A stretch of DNA of 47,383 nt from a virus: the IMG/VR virus record IMGVR_UViG_3300044611_002232, positions 1-47,383 of that record; one strand, written 5' to 3'. Each line of letters opens with the position of its first letter. Within the stretch, counting starts at the first letter, position 1. Both the position numbers and the translations under genes were made by a program. The notes under the pieces were generated by a model that was not told the origin of the DNA, ran no database searches, and saw only the letters and a program-made list of their open reading frames with translations. Shown here in pieces: positions 1 to 9,102 of this stretch.

Positions 1-152
1 TTAGGTGGTACAAACTGATTTGACCCATCGGCCAAATTGACGCAGTTTACCACTCGACAGCAACTTACTCTAACGTCCTCAATTCTCCTATATTCTGTAC
101 CATTGACAGAAAATTTGACACCAACAGCAACCTCAGACAATAGCTTGGGCAT
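1..152 (-). CDS. Small conserved-type phage protein, N-terminal part only
   Basis: An open frame starts at an ATG at 152 and runs off the left edge of the window, giving 50 visible residues (begins MPKLLSEVAVGVKF, then VNGTEYRRIEDVRVSCCRVV). The start is fixed by a good ribosome binding site, GGAGGT, embedded in the last codons of the polymerase gene, 5 bases before the ATG. An in-frame ATG at 164 would overlap the polymerase and has no such site. I recognise the VNG-EY-RIEDVRVSCC style from small phage proteins of unknown function; no function can be assigned. It is translated just downstream of the polymerase, so it is probably co-transcribed with replication genes. Confidence 0.6.
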   Translation of the reverse strand, partial: MPKLLSEVAVGVKFSVNGTEYRRIEDVRVSCCRVVNCVNLADGSNQFVPP

Positions 153-153
153 A

Positions 154-2022
154 TCAACCTCCATTTTTAAGAATTTGAGAGACTTCCATCATTTTATCTA
201 ACATCGCAACACCCAAAATATCAAATTTAATTATTCCCAAATATTCCAAGTCTTGCATCTCCATGCCAGCTATAGTCTGATCTGCTTTAGAATCATAAAC
301 CATAGGACACACAGAGTCAAGTGGTTCGCTGCTTATTACTACACCGGCAGCATGTTTAGACTGATTAGATTTAGTACCCTCCAGTCTTATAGCCTGCTCA
401 AAACGCTTTGCTAAAGGACCCTCAAGCTCTCCGTGTTCGTTTAAGTAACACCATTCTTTCAGTTTGTCTCCATTGTTCTCTAAAGCCCATCTTATGATAG
501 AAGATTCCCCCGTATCGTCTTTCATTTCTTGCAATTCATCCGCTATCTTAGCTTCGTCTGGGATATTCTTTGTGATTCTATTCATTTCTTCAAAAGATAT
601 ATTACCATAGACACGTAAAACTTCTTTTAAGGCTCCTCTGCCTTTCATAGTATTAAAAGTAATCATTTGAGAGACTTTGTTATAACCGTATTTGTTTTTT
701 ATATAATCTACAACTTCTTCTCTCTTATTGATTGGAACGTCAACGTCTATATCTGGCATGGACACACGATCCGCGGTATTTCTGCCTGCGTTGTAAAAAC
801 GCTCGAAAATTAAATTATACCTGATAGGGTCTATAGATGTTATGCCAATTAAATAAGACACCAAGCAGCCAGCGGCAGAGCCTCTACCTGGGCCTGGGAG
901 CCATCCATTCTCAGACACATACTGCACAATATCTTGAACTATCAAAAAGTAACTAGATAAACCGGCCTTTTGTAGAATATCTAATTCATATTTAATGCGG
1001 TCAACATAAACTGGATGATCTGATTCTGGTATATGATTTTTTATTTTTTTTGCCCAGCCATCACGGCATAGTTGTCTGAGATATTCATCGGGGTTTTGAT
1101 TATTTGGACATTTAAAAGGAGGTAGTATCGGAGGGCTTGATATGTTATAATCTTCACATAAGGAATCTACATATATTGTATTTTCTATCTCTTCTTCTGT
1201 GTGGATCTCGATCATTTCTTTAGGAGATAAAATATGAAAGTTATCGGATCTAAAAAAACAGGCCATAGAAGTGTCTTCATTATTTAAGAGCTTTTTATTG
1301 ATTTCTGCTATAGTTGTTTTAAGATTGTTGCACAATAAGATCCTTTGATCCACAGCATCTTCTTTGGAACAATAATGAGCGTCTGGCGTACATAATACCT
1401 TAGTATTAGTGGTTTTTCCTAACTCTCTAACATATTCTGTCATAGATATTTGTTCTGGACTATATTGCTGGTCCATGAGTTGGCTTTCCAAGAAAAAGTT
1501 ATCAACCCCAAACATTTCTTTCATTTGTGCCACAAAATTAATACCAATATTTTTAGCGTCCTCTGGTTTTGCTTGTTGGGTAATATCGTGTAAATAAGAT
1601 CCTAGATGACCACAGTAACCTATAATATTTCCGTCTAGATATTCAGATAATTCCGCTAGGCTAATTCTAGGTTTGTGATAAAATCTACTTGGGTGATTAC
1701 AAGCGGATACTATTTTAATCAAGGTTTGCCATCCCTTATAGTTTTTTGCCAACAATAAAAAATGCGTTAAGTCTCTATTTTCTTTTGTTTTTATAGTAGA
1801 ATTTTGATGGCACAAATATATTTCGCAGCCAAGGATAGGCTTGATCTTATTTGTTTTCATCGTATTATGAAACTGAACAGCGCCGGCTATGGTACCATGA
1901 TCCGTTATTGCGCAGCTCTTAACTCCTATATCCAAACACCTAGCGGCTATTTGACTGGGTTTGCTCAAGCCATCAAGTAGAGAGTAGTGGGAGTGTACGT
2001 GTAAAGGAACATAATTTTTCAT
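154..2022 (-). CDS. dnaE: DNA polymerase III alpha subunit, PHP and palm part only
   Basis: This is the N-terminal half of a family C DNA polymerase, the enzyme that copies the phage genome. Residues 1-220 are a PHP domain (HVHSHYSLLDG at 8-18, TDHG at 40-43). The palm contains GPGRGSAAG at about 377-385 and the catalytic aspartates in PDIDVD (D424, D426) plus the third one in IKFDILG (D601). The protein stops at residue 622, just after the third aspartate, whereas bacterial alpha subunits are about 1,150 residues. The fingers, beta-clamp-binding and OB domains are absent, and the next downstream gene is a different small protein. The gene is therefore split, or its other half lies beyond the left edge. 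It follows the nuclease gene with a 4-base ATGA overlap. Confidence 0.93.
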   Translation of the reverse strand: MKNYVPLHVHSHYSLLDGLSKPSQIAARCLDIGVKSCAITDHGTIAGAVQFHNTMKTNKIKPILGCEIYLCHQNSTIKTKENRDLTHFLLLAKNYKGWQTLIKIVSACNHPSRFYHKPRISLAELSEYLDGNIIGYCGHLGSYLHDITQQAKPEDAKNIGINFVAQMKEMFGVDNFFLESQLMDQQYSPEQISMTEYVRELGKTTNTKVLCTPDAHYCSKEDAVDQRILLCNNLKTTIAEINKKLLNNEDTSMACFFRSDNFHILSPKEMIEIHTEEEIENTIYVDSLCEDYNISSPPILPPFKCPNNQNPDEYLRQLCRDGWAKKIKNHIPESDHPVYVDRIKYELDILQKAGLSSYFLIVQDIVQYVSENGWLPGPGRGSAAGCLVSYLIGITSIDPIRYNLIFERFYNAGRNTADRVSMPDIDVDVPINKREEVVDYIKNKYGYNKVSQMITFNTMKGRGALKEVLRVYGNISFEEMNRITKNIPDEAKIADELQEMKDDTGESSIIRWALENNGDKLKEWCYLNEHGELEGPLAKRFEQAIRLEGTKSNQSKHAAGVVISSEPLDSVCPMVYDSKADQTIAGMEMQDLEYLGIIKFDILGVAMLDKMMEVSQILKNGG

Positions 2023-3101
2023 GTAGATCCTGGCGCCTTATATGATCCAAAGGTATGATTGGGACTCTTATACAGATTAACAACCGTATCGATATTATAT
2101 AATTCTATATCGTGTTTAACTTGTTCACATTTAGTCATGAATGACCCGTTTTGACAAGTCTGACCGTCTCTGTATTCAATTATAGGGTCGATGCCGGTAT
2201 TTTCAAATGTTGTTTTTCCGAAATGACACAACTTACTACACATCCAGCTCTTGTTTAATCTAGGCTTTTTTGTTTTCTTTATATACTCAAATTTTTGCCT
2301 AAGCATATCTTCTGTTTCTTTTAAGTGAGATTTTTCAAAACAAACAGAAAAAGGACCCCCGTCATTGATAAAATAAATAGAAAACATGATATGCTCTATT
2401 TCAGGATATAAATGACTGATAGCATAATGATATATTCTTAATTGTGGGTCTTTTTCTAGTTTTTCTTGAGTCTTTTCTTGTCCTGTTGCCCAGTCCAGCC
2501 TTCGTCCAGTTTTCCAGTCTACGATCTCTATGGTTTTATCGTTGACTTTTGTTATTAAGTCGATGGTGCCTTTTAGGGCCAGATTGCCTTCTAACTTTGA
2601 TCCGTCCGGCAAATCGTATGAGTATTTAGCCCACGATTTTTTAATTTCAAAATCAAAATGTTGCTCTGGACACAATATTTGTCTATTGCGTGGATCAAAC
2701 ATACCGTCATTAAATTCGATAGCTTTATATACCCAAGCATGACAGTCTTTATAGTCTTTTATAGACCACTTATGATGAGTACTTATTTCGGAATAGTGCT
2801 TATATACCTTTTCTATTATGGTGTTAAGGCTATAGTCATCAACATTAACTTTCCCTACGATATCATCCGTAAAAAATGCAATATTGTCCTGTTGAGACTG
2901 TTTAATAAACGCCAAGATTTCTAGAACCTTATGTACAATAGTTCCTTTATCTGCCTTTTGTCCGGATGGTCCTCTCCAACCCAATACATATTCCATAAAG
3001 AACTGCTGCTCGCACATACTATGGGTATTATATGAACTGCTTCTAAAATACGTTATTATAATGATAGCACCTCTTTTAAAGCGTTTTGTATCTCCATGCA
3101 T
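2019..3101 (-). CDS. PD-(D/E)XK nuclease, RecB/Cas4-like
   Basis: The protein has the RecB-family nuclease layout: IVHKVLE near residue 57 (metal-binding His), GTIDLI (D181), VDWKTG (D195, K197) and DPQLRIYHYA (Q220, Y224). An early cysteine (C30) and three late ones (C288, C292, C316) resemble the iron-sulfur cage of Cas4/AddB nucleases. It probably processes DNA ends during replication or recombination. The frame opens with an ATG at 3101 inside the dNMP kinase gene, but the natural start looks like an ATA or ATT codon near 3059-3062: the sequence IITYFRSSS begins there, an AGAGGT ribosome binding site sits 6-9 bases before it, and no ATG, GTG or TTG is available. It overlaps the polymerase start by 4 bases. 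Confidence 0.85.
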   Translation of the reverse strand: MHGDTKRFKRGAIIIITYFRSSSYNTHSMCEQQFFMEYVLGWRGPSGQKADKGTIVHKVLEILAFIKQSQQDNIAFFTDDIVGKVNVDDYSLNTIIEKVYKHYSEISTHHKWSIKDYKDCHAWVYKAIEFNDGMFDPRNRQILCPEQHFDFEIKKSWAKYSYDLPDGSKLEGNLALKGTIDLITKVNDKTIEIVDWKTGRRLDWATGQEKTQEKLEKDPQLRIYHYAISHLYPEIEHIMFSIYFINDGGPFSVCFEKSHLKETEDMLRQKFEYIKKTKKPRLNKSWMCSKLCHFGKTTFENTGIDPIIEYRDGQTCQNGSFMTKCEQVKHDIELYNIDTVVNLYKSPNHTFGSYKAPGST

Positions 3102-3790
3102 TGTTCATATATAGACATTTGATCATTATCTATAACAAAACTAAAATTATTCCAGTCGTACTGATCTTTGTCTAAAATATTTTCACTAATATGATCAGAT
3201 TCGTATGGACTACGCGTTAATCTAATAACGTGTCCACCACTATTTTTAATAATATCTACCTCGTTAGGAAATCTACAATCTGTAATAATTGCTATTTTTG
3301 GCGCTTCTCTCTGTATCTTTCTGATAGTAGCATCTGCCCAAATATTAGGGCTTAATTTACGAAATATATCTGTGCCAATATACTGCATAACTTCTCTCGC
3401 TGTCATTGCAGCCCCGTCTAATTCTAAGCTGGTAAGACTATTTTTGGCATCTTCATTTCCATAACACTGATCACGACTCAGACCAAGAATATTGATACAA
3501 ATATCTTTTTTTAAGGTATCAGCAAAATTATATATTTTGATATAAGGATTGAGCCTTTCTCTAATCTCCATTAGTATATAATCATCAGTATCGTTAACCA
3601 GCTGCTCAGCATCATAAATGCCTTTGTAGCTTCTATTACCCAGTAAGTCCGATACGATAATTTTACCATTATTATCTATTTTAATGTCCCCAGCCAACCC
3701 GAGCTTAGACATACATAATGATACAATAAAATTACCGGATGTTGTTTTTCCAGACTGTTTTTTACCAGAAAATCCTAGAATCAGTGTCAC
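3056..3790 (-). CDS. Deoxynucleoside monophosphate kinase
   Basis: A P-loop kinase of the phage dNMP kinase family (T4 gene 1 type) that phosphorylates dNMPs to dNDPs for phage DNA synthesis. The N-terminus carries the Walker A motif GKKQSGKTT at residues 9-17. The segment TAREVMQYIGTDIFRK and the later IITDCRFPNEVD are typical of this family, with the DCRFPNE motif following a central strand. Length (244 aa) is normal. The start is a GTG at 3790 with AGGAG 7 bases upstream, overlapping the primase stop as GTGA, so translation is probably coupled. Confidence 0.88.
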   Translation of the reverse strand: MTLILGFSGKKQSGKTTSGNFIVSLCMSKLGLAGDIKIDNNGKIIVSDLLGNRSYKGIYDAEQLVNDTDDYILMEIRERLNPYIKIYNFADTLKKDICINILGLSRDQCYGNEDAKNSLTSLELDGAAMTAREVMQYIGTDIFRKLSPNIWADATIRKIQREAPKIAIITDCRFPNEVDIIKNSGGHVIRLTRSPYESDHISENILDKDQYDWNNFSFVIDNDQMSIYEQCMEIQNALKEVLSL

Positions 3791-4977
3791 AATATTTCTC
3801 CTATCTTTGGCCTAATATATTTATTAATTTCTTCCACCGTCATATCCCCAACATCTGCATAATTAACAGAATGCTCTTGGCATATATTTTCTAGTCTTAT
3901 ATGATCTATTAAATAGGTTCTTGAACACTTATTCGTTATGCTCTCTGCGGCTTTAAGGCCAGCTTCGTCATTGTCCATAATCGTAATAATCTTCATAGCA
4001 CCAGATATGTCTAATAACATTTTTTGCTTATCGCTGAGTGAAGAACCGAAAACAGCTACTGCATTATATATGCCCGCTTCTTCTAGCCTCCAGACATTGC
4101 CGGGGCTTTCTACTATGATTACTGTTTTAGTATCAGTTATATGATTTTTAGCATTCCATATATTGTACAAATTTTCTTCACTTCTAAAACCAGAACTATG
4201 TCTCCATTTAGATATTGTTTTACTGGGACATGTAGTTTCTGGACTATGAAAAGATGAACACTTAGAACACTTATCAAATATGCTTCTGCCAGTACAGGCC
4301 ACCACCCACTTACCAGTTAGATCATAGATAGGCACTACTGCTCTCAAATACATCTCTTTATTAGGTTTGAGACATTCTCCGACATCAAATTTTTTCAGAA
4401 TTTCGCTAGAAAAGCCCCTAGACAAAAAGTATGGCGAAGGAATATCTAGTGATTTTTTAACCAAATTTTTATCTATTTTAATAATATCTCTATTGATATG
4501 TTCTTTTGATAGATACTTTATGGTATTGGAGAACTTTTGTTTTTCTATTTCTTTAGAATCTACATTTAGTTGATCAATATTCTTTTCGCCGAGAATATCG
4601 TTGATCACTGCTATTGTTTCTTGAAAAGAAACTGTTGGGTCTCCATCTTTAACCCAATTAAATTTTTTATGGGACAATACCCCACGTATAAAACCTATCA
4701 CAGATGCCTTAAAAACCTTTTCACACTGATGCGTTCTACATTTCCAATTGCCTCTATATGTATCTCCTTCGTGATATAGGTTTAAAGCAGACTCGTTGTC
4801 TCCTCCGTGTATAGGGCAGCTCATAGTCAGCATTCTAGACATAAGCCGATATTCAGAAATATCTAGTCTAGATAAAACTTCTTCTATATTATCACAAATA
4901 TTATCCGATAATACTTTTAACTGATTTTGATTATACGAAGTCGATTTGATCTTTATTTTCATCGATTGTAAAGCCAT
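3787..4977 (-). CDS. DNA primase, DnaG-type with zinc finger and Toprim
   Basis: This primase would synthesise RNA primers for lagging-strand replication. A CHC2-like zinc finger lies near the N-terminus (C54, H57, C80, C85). A Toprim domain follows with the glutamate in IIVESPG (E290) and the aspartates in IMDNDEAG (D335, D337). Between them is a second cysteine/histidine cluster (C237, C240, H244, C250) that may bind another zinc. At 396 aa it is shorter than bacterial DnaG (about 600 aa) and lacks the C-terminal helicase-binding domain. The first 47 bases overlap the helicase gene; a later ATG at 4962 (MKIKIKS) is an alternative start and neither has a strong ribosome binding site. Confidence 0.88.
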   Translation of the reverse strand: MALQSMKIKIKSTSYNQNQLKVLSDNICDNIEEVLSRLDISEYRLMSRMLTMSCPIHGGDNESALNLYHEGDTYRGNWKCRTHQCEKVFKASVIGFIRGVLSHKKFNWVKDGDPTVSFQETIAVINDILGEKNIDQLNVDSKEIEKQKFSNTIKYLSKEHINRDIIKIDKNLVKKSLDIPSPYFLSRGFSSEILKKFDVGECLKPNKEMYLRAVVPIYDLTGKWVVACTGRSIFDKCSKCSSFHSPETTCPSKTISKWRHSSGFRSEENLYNIWNAKNHITDTKTVIIVESPGNVWRLEEAGIYNAVAVFGSSLSDKQKMLLDISGAMKIITIMDNDEAGLKAAESITNKCSRTYLIDHIRLENICQEHSVNYADVGDMTVEEINKYIRPKIGEIL

Positions 4978-6409
4978 TAGTTTTTATACCCAAATTATTT
5001 TTAAGTTCTATTCTTGTTTGACCTTCGGAAATTTTGGCGCACCAACCCTTCATGTGACAATTAATATAATCATTGTCGTCGAGCCCTCCGCCATGACGAC
5101 TTATTACAGGTATAAGCTTTCTGTTCCCCGCTTCTGGTCCGTCTTCTGCTATTTCTTCATCTGACTTACGCTTAAATATAGTAAAATTACTGCAAAGCCA
5201 TATGATTCGATCCGATCCAGATGCGGTGTCTGTGCTTTCTTTGGATATGCCGTCTCTATTTAATTGTACAAACGCCACGATTGGTAGCTTATATTTGCAA
5301 GCAAAATTATGAAGAGCGGTCATCATAAACCCTAGAACCTGATATTCCTTCATGTCTTGAGATATACCAGCAGAGTCCATGAGCTTTAGATAGTCATAAA
5401 ATATAACGCAATCTTTAGCGGTTCCATCGTCATTCAGTCCAACTTCTTTAATGAGCCATCTTTTCATCATAGATATTTGTTCATCAAAGGGCTTACCGGC
5501 AATGCTTTTATGAAAAATGGGCGTTTGTTTTAAATCCTCTACTGCTTTGAGTACCTTTTCTTTCATAGCTGGCGTCTCTGCGAATTTGCCGGTTTCTATT
5601 TTTGACATTTCGACCTCGGCGCTCATAGCTATGAGTCTGTGTATATGGTCTTCTTTGGTCATTTCTGTGTCCATATTTAAGACCGGAATTTTTAGCTTAT
5701 TGGCGATATGAAAACCTATATTATCAGACAATAATGTTTTACCGACTTTCGGTCTAGCTGCTATCACATTGATAGTGCTTTTTCTAAGTCCACCGCCTAT
5801 AGCCATGTCGTATACAGGAAACCCAGTGGGTATACCCATCTGACTAATCGGATTATCTATTAGATTATTGATATAATCATCTAGGTTTTTACTAATCGAC
5901 TCCGGTTCAGTAGCATTATCCACCAGCCCTGTAGAAAAATCAAGTATCGTGTCTTCCGCGATAGAAAGAATAGACGATATGCTTTCGGTGCCGGTAATAT
6001 CTAATAGCTTCTCTTGAGTATCTCCGAGCGATTTATATAGGTCTCTTGCTATTTCTAGCTTTTTTATCTTTGCGGCAAATTTTTTAACATTAGATTTTTC
6101 AACAGGGAAATCTCTAATGGCCTGTAAATGCTGAACCTCTTCCTTTTTTTGTAATAGGTGAGATATCCCTAGTTCTTGGGCAGCTGAGTATATGGATGCT
6201 ATATCTAGTTTTTTCGTACTAATAGTATCTGTATGTTCTGTTTTTCCAACAGATAATACATGAGCTAAGCATTTATATATATATTGATTACTGTCTATAG
6301 TAAATGTTGATTCTTTAAGAAGATCACATACTTCAAGATAAGAGTCATCGCCATATTGGAATATACCGCTTAGAACTGCTCTTTCTGCGGCAGGGTCGCA
6401 TAGTATCAT
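4931..6409 (-). CDS. dnaB: Replicative DNA helicase, DnaB family
   Basis: A DnaB-type hexameric helicase that unwinds DNA at the phage fork. The N-terminal helical domain begins AAERAVLSGIF (residues 7-17). The RecA-like motor has Walker A ARPKVGKT at 218-225 and the following LNMDTEMTKED typical of DnaB (motif H1a region). The C-terminal motif carrying RHGGG is seen near residue 440, in the place of the usual DNA-binding/arginine-finger segment. The length of 492 aa is slightly above the usual 450-470. It starts 7 bases after the zinc-ribbon gene and overlaps the primase, giving a compact helicase-primase cassette. Confidence 0.92.
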   Translation of the reverse strand: MILCDPAAERAVLSGIFQYGDDSYLEVCDLLKESTFTIDSNQYIYKCLAHVLSVGKTEHTDTISTKKLDIASIYSAAQELGISHLLQKKEEVQHLQAIRDFPVEKSNVKKFAAKIKKLEIARDLYKSLGDTQEKLLDITGTESISSILSIAEDTILDFSTGLVDNATEPESISKNLDDYINNLIDNPISQMGIPTGFPVYDMAIGGGLRKSTINVIAARPKVGKTLLSDNIGFHIANKLKIPVLNMDTEMTKEDHIHRLIAMSAEVEMSKIETGKFAETPAMKEKVLKAVEDLKQTPIFHKSIAGKPFDEQISMMKRWLIKEVGLNDDGTAKDCVIFYDYLKLMDSAGISQDMKEYQVLGFMMTALHNFACKYKLPIVAFVQLNRDGISKESTDTASGSDRIIWLCSNFTIFKRKSDEEIAEDGPEAGNRKLIPVISRHGGGLDDNDYINCHMKGWCAKISEGQTRIELKNNLGIKTNGFTIDENKDQIDFV

Positions 6410-6416
6410 ATATTTA

Positions 6417-6809
6417 TTAGCCTTGTGTGGTTGAGCACTTGTTACACTTATATCTCGCAGCGCCTTCTGTTATTAGCTGCGGATGTACACTTTCCGACCT
6501 GCCGCATAATCTACAAGTAACCTTGACAGGAGTATAGTTTCTATTACGAGATACGGGAGGCTGCTTACTCAATATTCTGTCTATGTCGATATCTTCTTTA
6601 TGCATATGCAGCTCTGGCATACTCAAAAATTTATTGGAACTATTGCGCCCTGTAGTAGACTTAATAGGCTTATGCTGAGATGTCTTCTTCTTTGTTGTCT
6701 TTGTCTTTTTATTGGCTTTGGGTTCTTCTAGAACTTCCGGAGCATCATCCATCAGCCCTTTTTGTAAAATAGCTATAAGTTGCTGAATATCGTTTTTATC
6801 AAGAGCCAT
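6417..6809 (-). CDS. Basic protein with C-terminal zinc ribbon
   Basis: A 130-aa protein with a lysine-rich, low-complexity middle (KKTKTTKKKTSQHK, about residues 33-48) and a C-terminal zinc ribbon formed by CRLCG and CNKCS. The composition suggests a nucleic-acid-binding accessory factor, but the function is unknown. It is encoded immediately upstream of the helicase, which hints at a replication role. The ATG at 6809 has AAGGTG 4-5 bases upstream and overlaps the end of the preceding gene. Confidence 0.65.
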   Translation of the reverse strand: MALDKNDIQQLIAILQKGLMDDAPEVLEEPKANKKTKTTKKKTSQHKPIKSTTGRNSSNKFLSMPELHMHKEDIDIDRILSKQPPVSRNRNYTPVKVTCRLCGRSESVHPQLITEGAARYKCNKCSTTQG

Positions 6810-7281
6810 GTTTCACCTTTGTCTTTTGAATAGATAACATAATATCGGATAAATGTTTAATACTGTTGGCTAAATATTGCAATCTATCGCTTCTTTGTTT
6901 TGCATATTTTTTAATTTTATTTAGAGACAAAGCCTTTTCATTATGTTTAATAGCCTGCAAAGACTTTTCAACATATCCATAGCCTTTATAATTATTAAGT
7001 TCATCCGCTATAATTTCTTTGATGGTCTCATCCGCCCAGTTTAGTCTGGATAGTTCTCTGTTTATACTGCGTTGAATGTGAAATGCAAACTGGCCTAATC
7101 TATAAGCTATCTCGCCGCATACTTCTGGTGTGGTCTTTTCGAGTTCGTCTCTACTCATTTGAAAATACGTATTGAGTTCTTCTTCGGAAAAACAATCCGG
7201 CTTATATAGCCCTATGCCAATACTTTTTTCATATTCATCAAGAACCCTATCCCACTCATTAACTTGTTCTTTAGTGTTCAT
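6799..7281 (-). CDS. Helical protein of unknown function in replication operon
   Basis: I do not recognise this 160-aa protein. It is predicted to be mostly helical and rich in charged residues, with no visible catalytic motif. I chose the ATG at 7281 (MNTKEQVNEW) because AAGGA lies 7 bases upstream; the frame extends to 7317 but that part overlaps the preceding gene and has no ribosome binding site. Position between a PD-(D/E)XK nuclease and the zinc-ribbon/helicase genes suggests a recombination or replication accessory role; this is inference from context only. Confidence 0.6.
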   Translation of the reverse strand: MNTKEQVNEWDRVLDEYEKSIGIGLYKPDCFSEEELNTYFQMSRDELEKTTPEVCGEIAYRLGQFAFHIQRSINRELSRLNWADETIKEIIADELNNYKGYGYVEKSLQAIKHNEKALSLNKIKKYAKQRSDRLQYLANSIKHLSDIMLSIQKTKVKHGS

Positions 7282-7678
7282 TTTTAATCCTTGATATCCA
7301 GTCATTTGTTTGGTCAAAAGGAAGCTCTACATATTCTATGCCGTTTAATTCACACCACTCTTTTTTATCCTGATCTCTTTTCTTGTGCCTAATAAATCCA
7401 AGAGTAGTGTTGTGAAAAAAACGACTAAATTTGTAATGTTGCTCACCATGAACTTCGATACATTTTTTTATTAACGGTAGGTAGAAGTCTAAGTACAGGG
7501 TCTCTGATCTCCTAGGATTAATAGGTACTTCCTCTAGTATCTGCAAGGTCGGAAAACATTCGCGGATTAGGTCTCTAGCCTGCAAGTGTAAACTAGACTT
7601 ATTGGCTATAGACCCATGTGCTATATTTCCAATTAATTGCCAATTATGACTATTGCCATCGAGATCTTTTACTTGCAT
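7271..7678 (-). CDS. Vsr/DUF559-like PD-(D/E)XK endonuclease
   Basis: The C-terminal two thirds have the very-short-patch-repair/DUF559 type nuclease pattern: LYLDFYLP (D64), IEVHGEQHY (E75, then Q80-H81), and RDQDKKEWCELNGI further on, where an incoming aspartate and lysine precede the helix. Such proteins nick or cut DNA; in phages they occur as replication/recombination nucleases or homing-type enzymes. The gene is 10 bases overlapped with the RecA-like gene upstream and 11 bases with the gene downstream, so it belongs to the operon rather than being a free-standing insertion. The exact substrate is unknown. Confidence 0.7.
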   Translation of the reverse strand: MQVKDLDGNSHNWQLIGNIAHGSIANKSSLHLQARDLIRECFPTLQILEEVPINPRRSETLYLDFYLPLIKKCIEVHGEQHYKFSRFFHNTTLGFIRHKKRDQDKKEWCELNGIEYVELPFDQTNDWISRIKNEH

Positions 7679-8691
7679 TTGATTCCCATAGTATCTTTAA
7701 CTTTATTCCATAAGTCGTCATATACTTCTGGATGATCTAATAGATACTGTCTTGTTTTTTCAAGTCCTTGAAACTTTGGTTTATCTTCTACGGAACTGAT
7801 AGTATACCACGCTCCGCCCTTAGATATTAAGCCAAGATCTACGGCCAGTGTTAATAGTTCCATTTGCTTATCAATACCTTGTCCGTATCTTAGGTAACTT
7901 GTGATTTTACCACCGGGAGCACCAAGAGCAGAACACACAACTTGCCAATGAACCTCTTGTCCTATTTGTGGACTATCGGCGGTTAGATTCCATGGGCTAA
8001 AATAATTAGCCTTAATTTTAATATCTGTTTGATATGCTATGGCCTGACCGCTCTTTTCTTTCCATTCGCTGTGTCCCATACCAGGATTGCCCATTTGATG
8101 AGTAATACCAATCACAATATTTCTATTAACCGGAATAACATTTGCGACTTTTCTACAGAATTTAGCAAGTAGCTTCGCTCCGTCTGCTCTTTGCATCTTA
8201 TTCATATCGCTTGTAATTTCTGTCTCGGTGCATAGTGCTGAATATGAGTCTATAACAACTACCGACCCGGGTATTTCATTAATGATTCTTTCTGCTATCT
8301 GTAGATATTCTTCTGCATGTAATATCTTACCTTCTTGAGATCCTATGATATTAAACTTATCAAGATTGAGTCCTGGGATTCCTTCTAGATCTCTTTTTTT
8401 CAATCTACCTTCTATGTTAAGGTAGTACACTTCTCTACCCTCTTTGAATGATCCGTGAGCATATTCTTTTTTCTGTGCAGTAGCGCAAAAGTCGAGGGAT
8501 GTTGTTGTCTTACCGCATTTGGGTTGACCAGTAAAAATAACGAAAGAGCCTTCTGGTATTCCTCCGTTCAAAACAACATCTAGTGCCGGACCGACCGGAA
8601 TAGTTACTAGATTTTTATCAATAACAGAGTTAGCTGTTAATATTACATTATCTCCAAAATTCTTTTTTACGTCTTCTTTAAGTCCCATCAT
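7669..8691 (-). CDS. RecA-like recombinase/ATPase
   Basis: A RecA-superfamily ATPase: Walker A GQPKCGKT at residues 55-62, a conserved YYLNIEGRL segment, Walker B-like VVVIDSYSAL, and the VIGITHQMGNPG motif corresponding to the RecA NQ-containing motif. It would form filaments for strand exchange or act in replication-linked recombination like UvsX or RecA. At 340 aa it has the usual length. Two tandem ATGs occur at 8691 and 8688; AAGGA lies 5 and 8 bases upstream respectively, so either can serve. The gene overlaps its neighbours on both sides by 10-14 bases. Confidence 0.9.
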   Translation of the reverse strand: MMGLKEDVKKNFGDNVILTANSVIDKNLVTIPVGPALDVVLNGGIPEGSFVIFTGQPKCGKTTTSLDFCATAQKKEYAHGSFKEGREVYYLNIEGRLKKRDLEGIPGLNLDKFNIIGSQEGKILHAEEYLQIAERIINEIPGSVVVIDSYSALCTETEITSDMNKMQRADGAKLLAKFCRKVANVIPVNRNIVIGITHQMGNPGMGHSEWKEKSGQAIAYQTDIKIKANYFSPWNLTADSPQIGQEVHWQVVCSALGAPGGKITSYLRYGQGIDKQMELLTLAVDLGLISKGGAWYTISSVEDKPKFQGLEKTRQYLLDHPEVYDDLWNKVKDTMGIKCK

Positions 8692-9097
8692 CTAGTTCCT
8701 TTAGCTTGGATAATATATTGTTTGTTTTAGAAACTCTGTTCTTATATGATGTAGAGTCGTTTCTTGTTATTTCTTTTGTCGTTTCTTTCTTTGACTCTAT
8801 CTCTATGGATTTGGCGCATGAATCTATAATAGCTATGAGGTGCGGGGCTCGCAAAGAATATATTTTTGCGGCTTTGGGACTGTTGAGAGCTTTGATTATG
8901 GCGTTAGGAGAATATTGTTTAAGCAATTTATTAGCAGTGGCTATTTGATCGCGAAAAAACTTTTCCCACTCTTTATTTAACCAAAATCTAAAATGCAGAT
9001 CTCTTTTCTCTAAGACTGCTTTGTGTTCACATATTATCTCTGTGATATATTGAGCAGCAGAGACTGTCTTGCCGTTAGAGTATTTAGAAATATACAT
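8678..9097 (-). CDS. Unrecognised basic protein upstream of recombinase
   Basis: A 139-aa basic, helical protein with no motif I can name. The segment RFWLNKEWEKFFRDQIATANKLL is followed by a likely helical C-terminus rich in K, E, T and S. A longer version could start at a TTG at 9127, but the ATG at 9097 (MYISKYSNGK) begins 6 bases after the previous stop and is preferred. It overlaps the recombinase gene by 14 bases. A recombination mediator or helicase-loading role would suit the position but is only a guess. Confidence 0.55.
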   Translation of the reverse strand: MYISKYSNGKTVSAAQYITEIICEHKAVLEKRDLHFRFWLNKEWEKFFRDQIATANKLLKQYSPNAIIKALNSPKAAKIYSLRAPHLIAIIDSCAKSIEIESKKETTKEITRNDSTSYKNRVSKTNNILSKLKELDDGT

Positions 9098-9102
9098 TCT
9101 TT

